Source: Bdellovibrio svalbardensis (GTDB lineage: Bacteria; Bdellovibrionota; Bdellovibrionia; Bdellovibrionales; Bdellovibrionaceae). From it: a DNA stretch of 64,000 bases. Under the pieces are notes generated by a model. It was not told the DNA's origin. It made no database searches and was given only the letters and a program-made list of their open reading frames with translations. The DNA is taken from positions 496,001-560,000 of the forward strand of contig NZ_JANRMI010000002.1 in assembly GCF_029531655.1 (NCBI RefSeq), written 5' to 3'. The translations under genes were made by a program, and so were the position numbers. This document shows positions 61,471 to 64,000 of the stretch, piece by piece (position 1 is the stretch's first letter; every line of letters starts with the position of its first letter).

Positions 61471-61869
61471 TTAGATTTCCTCGAAATTCCCTTTGGGTTC
61501 TGTTTTGCCATCCGTTTTATTTGATTCGTGATCGTCAGTCTTTGGCATTTCGGTAGGGACTTTAATGGTTGACGGAGACGCGGCCGGAGATGTTGTTGGC
61601 GCTGGGGTGGGAGTAGGCGATGCTAATCCCCATTCAGAGCGGCAGGCTTTCACCGACTCATTGATCCCGCCAGAATGAGGCCCTTGCAACTTCGTCACGG
61701 CACAATTAACGACCTCATTGGAGTCTTCGGCGCAAAGCTTTTCAGCATCCGCCGTTGATATTGACATCGATCGCACCCGAACCGTCGTCATGCATTGGAT
61801 TTTGGTCTGAGTTTGAGCAAATGACTGAAGCGAACCCAGAAAAATTAATATTGTGCAGATGGTCCTCAC
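61471..61869 (-). CDS. Secreted protein with Pro/Thr/Ser-rich tail
   Basis: 132 residues from a GTG at 61869, chosen because GGAGG stands five bases ahead; the longer TTG start covers that site. Signal peptide (MRTICTILIFLGSLQSFAQ). The mature part has four cysteines (IQCMTT, KLCAED, VNCAVT, KACRSEW), then a long Pro/Thr/Ser-rich tail (PTPTPAPTTSPAAS) ending in acidic and Lys residues. A small disulfide domain with a flexible tail is likely. No family recognised. Confidence 0.65.
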   Translation of the reverse strand: MRTICTILIFLGSLQSFAQTQTKIQCMTTVRVRSMSISTADAEKLCAEDSNEVVNCAVTKLQGPHSGGINESVKACRSEWGLASPTPTPAPTTSPAASPSTIKVPTEMPKTDDHESNKTDGKTEPKGNFEEI

Positions 61870-62011
61870 GATGGCCTCCAAGTATGTTATCTAATCGGCC
61901 TAAGACTTGAACCGCAATAGGTATAGCAGCTAGCAGATTTTTAATTGGTATTTCTGTAACCTTGTTGGATCAAAATGAGACTGACAATTGAGAAGATCGA
62001 CAGGTTGTGTG

Positions 62012-62194
62012 TTATTTTCCTGGGTGCTCGAAAAGAGTCGGAGTGCTGTGTTTGGAAAGGCTTACTGCGCGTTGAGGTTTGATATCAACATGGCGGCTTA
62101 AATATATTCCAGCTGAAACAGCGATGAAGATGACGATAAATGGAATCGATTCGATGAGGTTCATAATAGTATTTCCGTTGTTTCTTTTTTTCAT
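62012..62194 (-). CDS. Small single-pass membrane protein
   Basis: 60 residues. One clear membrane helix (IESIPFIVIFIAVSAGIYL, about 14-32) with a basic N-terminus (MKKRNN) and a polar C-terminal tail. AGGTGG stands four bases before the ATG. I do not recognise it. It lies alone between two longer gaps. Cytosolic N-terminus is likely by the positive-inside rule. Confidence 0.6.
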   Translation of the reverse strand: MKKRNNGNTIMNLIESIPFIVIFIAVSAGIYLSRHVDIKPQRAVSLSKHSTPTLFEHPGK

Positions 62195-62432
62195 AAATCC
62201 ACCTAGTTAACTTTTAATCTAAGCGGGGTAAAAAAATCCTATTAACTGAAGTGGGTAGGATAAAGAAAAAGTAAAAGATGAGCAGTTTAAAGGCAGGAAG
62301 TGCCGCAAGTTGGTTGGCTGCTCCCAGTTTGTTCTGGCAGGTCCCGTAGTAGGCCAAAAATCCAGTATTGTCCTCAGACTTTGCTTTGAGTCACCGAATT
62401 GTCGAGAATCATTGCTTGGAGGATCCATTCCT

Positions 62433-63029
62433 ATGAAGTTCGCATTTATTCTTTTCGCCTCATTAATTTCACTTCAAGCTCATGCTGGAATTCTATTCGA
62501 ACCGATGGTTTCTTATGAATCAGGCTCCAACAACATCGAATTCACCACGGCCGGTGCCACCATGAGAGGAATGAGCAGTGATAAAAGTACCAATTCGGCT
62601 GTGAACTATGGAGCGAGATTGGGTTACCTTTTTTCTTCAGGTTTTTGGTTCGCGGGTGACTATTCTGCGGCAACCTCAGGTAAATCTAAGTTTGACTTGC
62701 ACGAAGACAGCTTCGATCGCACGGCGATGGGGGTAGATCTGGGTATGTGGAATGGCCGATGGAATTTTTGGCTGGGATATAACATCAGTGACAAATTAGA
62801 ATTCACTCAAGCTACCAATACTGAGAAGGAATATGTTTCTGGGACGTCAATGAAGGTTGGTATCGGCTATCTTCTTTTCAATCATATTGCGTTTAACATT
62901 GAGTACACTTACAGAAATTATACTACCGGGGACGAAAAATCGTCAGACATTGCGTTTTCTGATTTCTCAACTTACACAAAAAGCTTTACTCAGCAAAGTT
63001 ACTCTGCTGGTTTGTCATTTCCGTTTTAA
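62433..63029 (+). CDS. Outer-membrane beta-barrel protein
   Basis: 198 residues from the ATG at 62433, which has GGAGGA ahead and a signal peptide (MKFAFILFASLISLQAHA); a longer frame from 62310 is rejected. About eight amphipathic strands are visible (ARLGYLFSSGFWFAGDYSA, FWLGYNISDKLEF, MKVGIGYLLFNHIAFNIEYTYRNY) and the chain ends SAGLSFPF with the C-terminal Phe used by the barrel-assembly machinery. It looks like an OmpW/OmpA-sized eight-strand barrel; the ligand is unknown. Monocistronic with a strong terminator. Confidence 0.8.
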   Translation: MKFAFILFASLISLQAHAGILFEPMVSYESGSNNIEFTTAGATMRGMSSDKSTNSAVNYGARLGYLFSSGFWFAGDYSAATSGKSKFDLHEDSFDRTAMGVDLGMWNGRWNFWLGYNISDKLEFTQATNTEKEYVSGTSMKVGIGYLLFNHIAFNIEYTYRNYTTGDEKSSDIAFSDFSTYTKSFTQQSYSAGLSFPF

Positions 63030-63050
63030 ATTTGTCTGATGGTCTTATGA

Positions 63051-63082
63051 AAAAAGCCGCTTAAAAGTGCGGCTTTTTTTTT
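63051..63082. terminator. Bidirectional intrinsic terminator
   Basis: Arms AAAAAGCCGC and GCGGCTTTTT are exact inverted copies around TTAAAAGT, followed by further T. It lies between the convergent barrel gene and FKBP gene and can serve both. Confidence 0.9.
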
Positions 63083-63092
63083 TGGTCTGACA

Positions 63093-63434
63093 TCATTCGC
63101 GCGGGCGCACTTCAAGTAACTCCACATAAAATATTAGATTTGAATTCGGCTTGATGAATTTTCCGATTTGTCTTTCGCCGTAAGCTAGATGGGCGGGAAC
63201 GTGCAGTGTGCGTTTGCCGCCTTCTTTCATTCCCATCAGTCCTTGATCCCACCCCTTAATCACACGACCGGACCCAATCACAAATTGAAAAGGGCGGCCA
63301 TGATCAAAGGAAGAGTCAAACTTAGTCCCATCTTCCAAGAATCCTTCGTATTGGCAGATTACCAAAGCTCCCTTCACGGTTTCTTTGCCTGCGCCAACCA
63401 GGGTGTCGGTAATGACTAATTCAGTGATGCTCAT
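63093..63434 (-). CDS. FKBP-type peptidyl-prolyl cis-trans isomerase
   Basis: 113 residues without a signal peptide, so cytosolic. The FKBP core is complete: GALVICQYEGFLEDGTKFDSSFDHGRPFQFVIGSGRVIKGWDQGLMGMKEGGKRTLHVPAHLAYGERQ. Active-site residues of the family (Tyr, Phe, Asp in FDSS, Val-Ile, Trp in KGWD, Tyr in LAYG) are present. Such proteins speed proline isomerisation and assist folding. Its ATG overlaps the stop of the MepB-family gene by four bases, so the two are translationally coupled. Confidence 0.95.
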   Translation of the reverse strand: MSITELVITDTLVGAGKETVKGALVICQYEGFLEDGTKFDSSFDHGRPFQFVIGSGRVIKGWDQGLMGMKEGGKRTLHVPAHLAYGERQIGKFIKPNSNLIFYVELLEVRPRE

Positions 63435-63988
63435 TTTGATCTTTTCCTATAGAGATATTGAGTTCGCTCCAAGTCCACGGCCTTATTATTGGGAATTTCC
63501 AGAAAAAAATCCAGCTGCCATTGCTGAGTTTTTTTGGCTTGCTTGCTAGTGACTTGATCCCAGGGCGGGTAGACTCGAAGGGCCCGTTTGCCTTCCTTCG
63601 ATGGGGTGGACAGGATCCCATGTTCGATCAAAGCCGACTTGGGAAACACAAATTGCCCGAAGCGGGATCCATTTCGAGTACTAATTACAAAAATGTCTAC
63701 GGGGTCTGAGGAGTCATGAGGCTGGATGGGGCCTGAACCATAGCGTTTCCACAAGGTCACAAACTGTCCCACTTTTGTGGGGGTAATTTTGGCGACGCGA
63801 AATTTTATTGAGAGCTTATTAAGTTCAAAAACATAGGCTCCGTATTCGGCACTTTCCAATTCAGCGGTAGGTGCTGTTGCGAGATAGCCACAAGGATCGA
63901 AAATGAGCTCCTTGGCGGCTAGAAGGTCCTTATGGATAGCTGTGGTTTGAGACCAGGAACGTTTATTTGTCAATTTAAGGAACCTCAA
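63431..63988 (-). CDS. MepB-family protein
   Basis: 185 residues. The family blocks are clear: VFELNKLSIKFRVAKITPTKVGQFVTLWKR (about 51-81), GQFVFPKSALIEHGI and RALRVYPPWD...KQAKKTQQWQ. MepB was named from the mepRAB efflux operon of Staphylococcus; its function is not established, and the family is widespread in other bacteria as stand-alone genes. Here it leads a two-gene unit with the FKBP isomerase. The start lies close to the window edge, and an upstream start outside the window cannot be excluded. Confidence 0.9.
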   Translation of the reverse strand: MRFLKLTNKRSWSQTTAIHKDLLAAKELIFDPCGYLATAPTAELESAEYGAYVFELNKLSIKFRVAKITPTKVGQFVTLWKRYGSGPIQPHDSSDPVDIFVISTRNGSRFGQFVFPKSALIEHGILSTPSKEGKRALRVYPPWDQVTSKQAKKTQQWQLDFFLEIPNNKAVDLERTQYLYRKRSK

Positions 63989-64000
63989 GCTACTGGTGCG

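Overview
The window looks like chromosome from a predatory deltaproteobacterium-like bacterium of the Bdellovibrio group (Bdellovibrionota). This is an inference from gene content: a TIGR02147-family regulator (a paralogous family typical of Bdellovibrio and Fibrobacter), a CarD-type regulator, many secreted hydrolases, lipoproteins and small signal-peptide proteins, an NfeD-slipin pair, and moderate GC. Both strands are densely coded with short gaps. There is one tRNA gene (tRNA-Cys), no rRNA, no CRISPR array and no insertion sequence that I can recognise.

Layout. 1-5300 is mostly minus strand: a cut-off MASE1-like membrane sensor, a DUF3465 protein coupled to a di-haem cytochrome c lipoprotein, the TIGR02147 regulator, a Gly/Asn-rich secreted protein, a rhomboid protease and an HD-GYP phosphodiesterase. 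5300-22100 is core housekeeping: recG, a secreted subtilase, a CarD regulator, gltX, cysS, a penicillin-acylase-family hydrolase (minus strand), then uvrB, uvrC and a murJ-like flippase. 22100-28050 holds an MFS exporter, a small Cys-rich protein, and a tight three-gene operon (degenerate uracil-DNA-glycosylase-like protein, NfeD, slipin), followed by a SpoIID-like protein. 28050-32000 holds a cysteine-hydrolase/beta-barrel hybrid, an unreported 25-residue membrane peptide and two lipoproteins. 32000-36900 has a Xer recombinase, a complete polar amino-acid ABC transporter, a ComM/YifB ATPase and tRNA-Cys.

39200-48400 is the most accessory-looking part. It carries a 1239-residue RHS/YD-repeat protein with a three-times repeated Cys-His-Pro-Cys tail and its downstream partner, several small membrane proteins, an isolated HEPN-domain protein, a dispersed 52-bp repeat present twice, and a non-coding block full of nested inverted repeats. 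Genes here are more AT-rich by eye and gaps are longer.

48500-64000 returns to chromosomal content: a PAS-PAS membrane sensor with no output domain, a periplasmic solute-binding protein, a secreted HExxH metallopeptidase with a C-terminal repeat region, a GST, a large secreted helical protein, a CBS-PAS signalling protein, a DadA-like oxidoreductase, a SRAP (HMCES/YedK) protein, a lipoprotein beta-carbonic anhydrase, an outer-membrane barrel protein, and a MepB-FKBP pair.

No clearly new multi-gene system is proven. The best leads are the transglutaminase-like/beta-barrel hybrid (28071-29930), the UDG-like-NfeD-slipin operon (24196-26741), the RHS locus with its partner (39198-43990), and the structured non-coding block with dispersed repeats at 44.7-46.4 kb.
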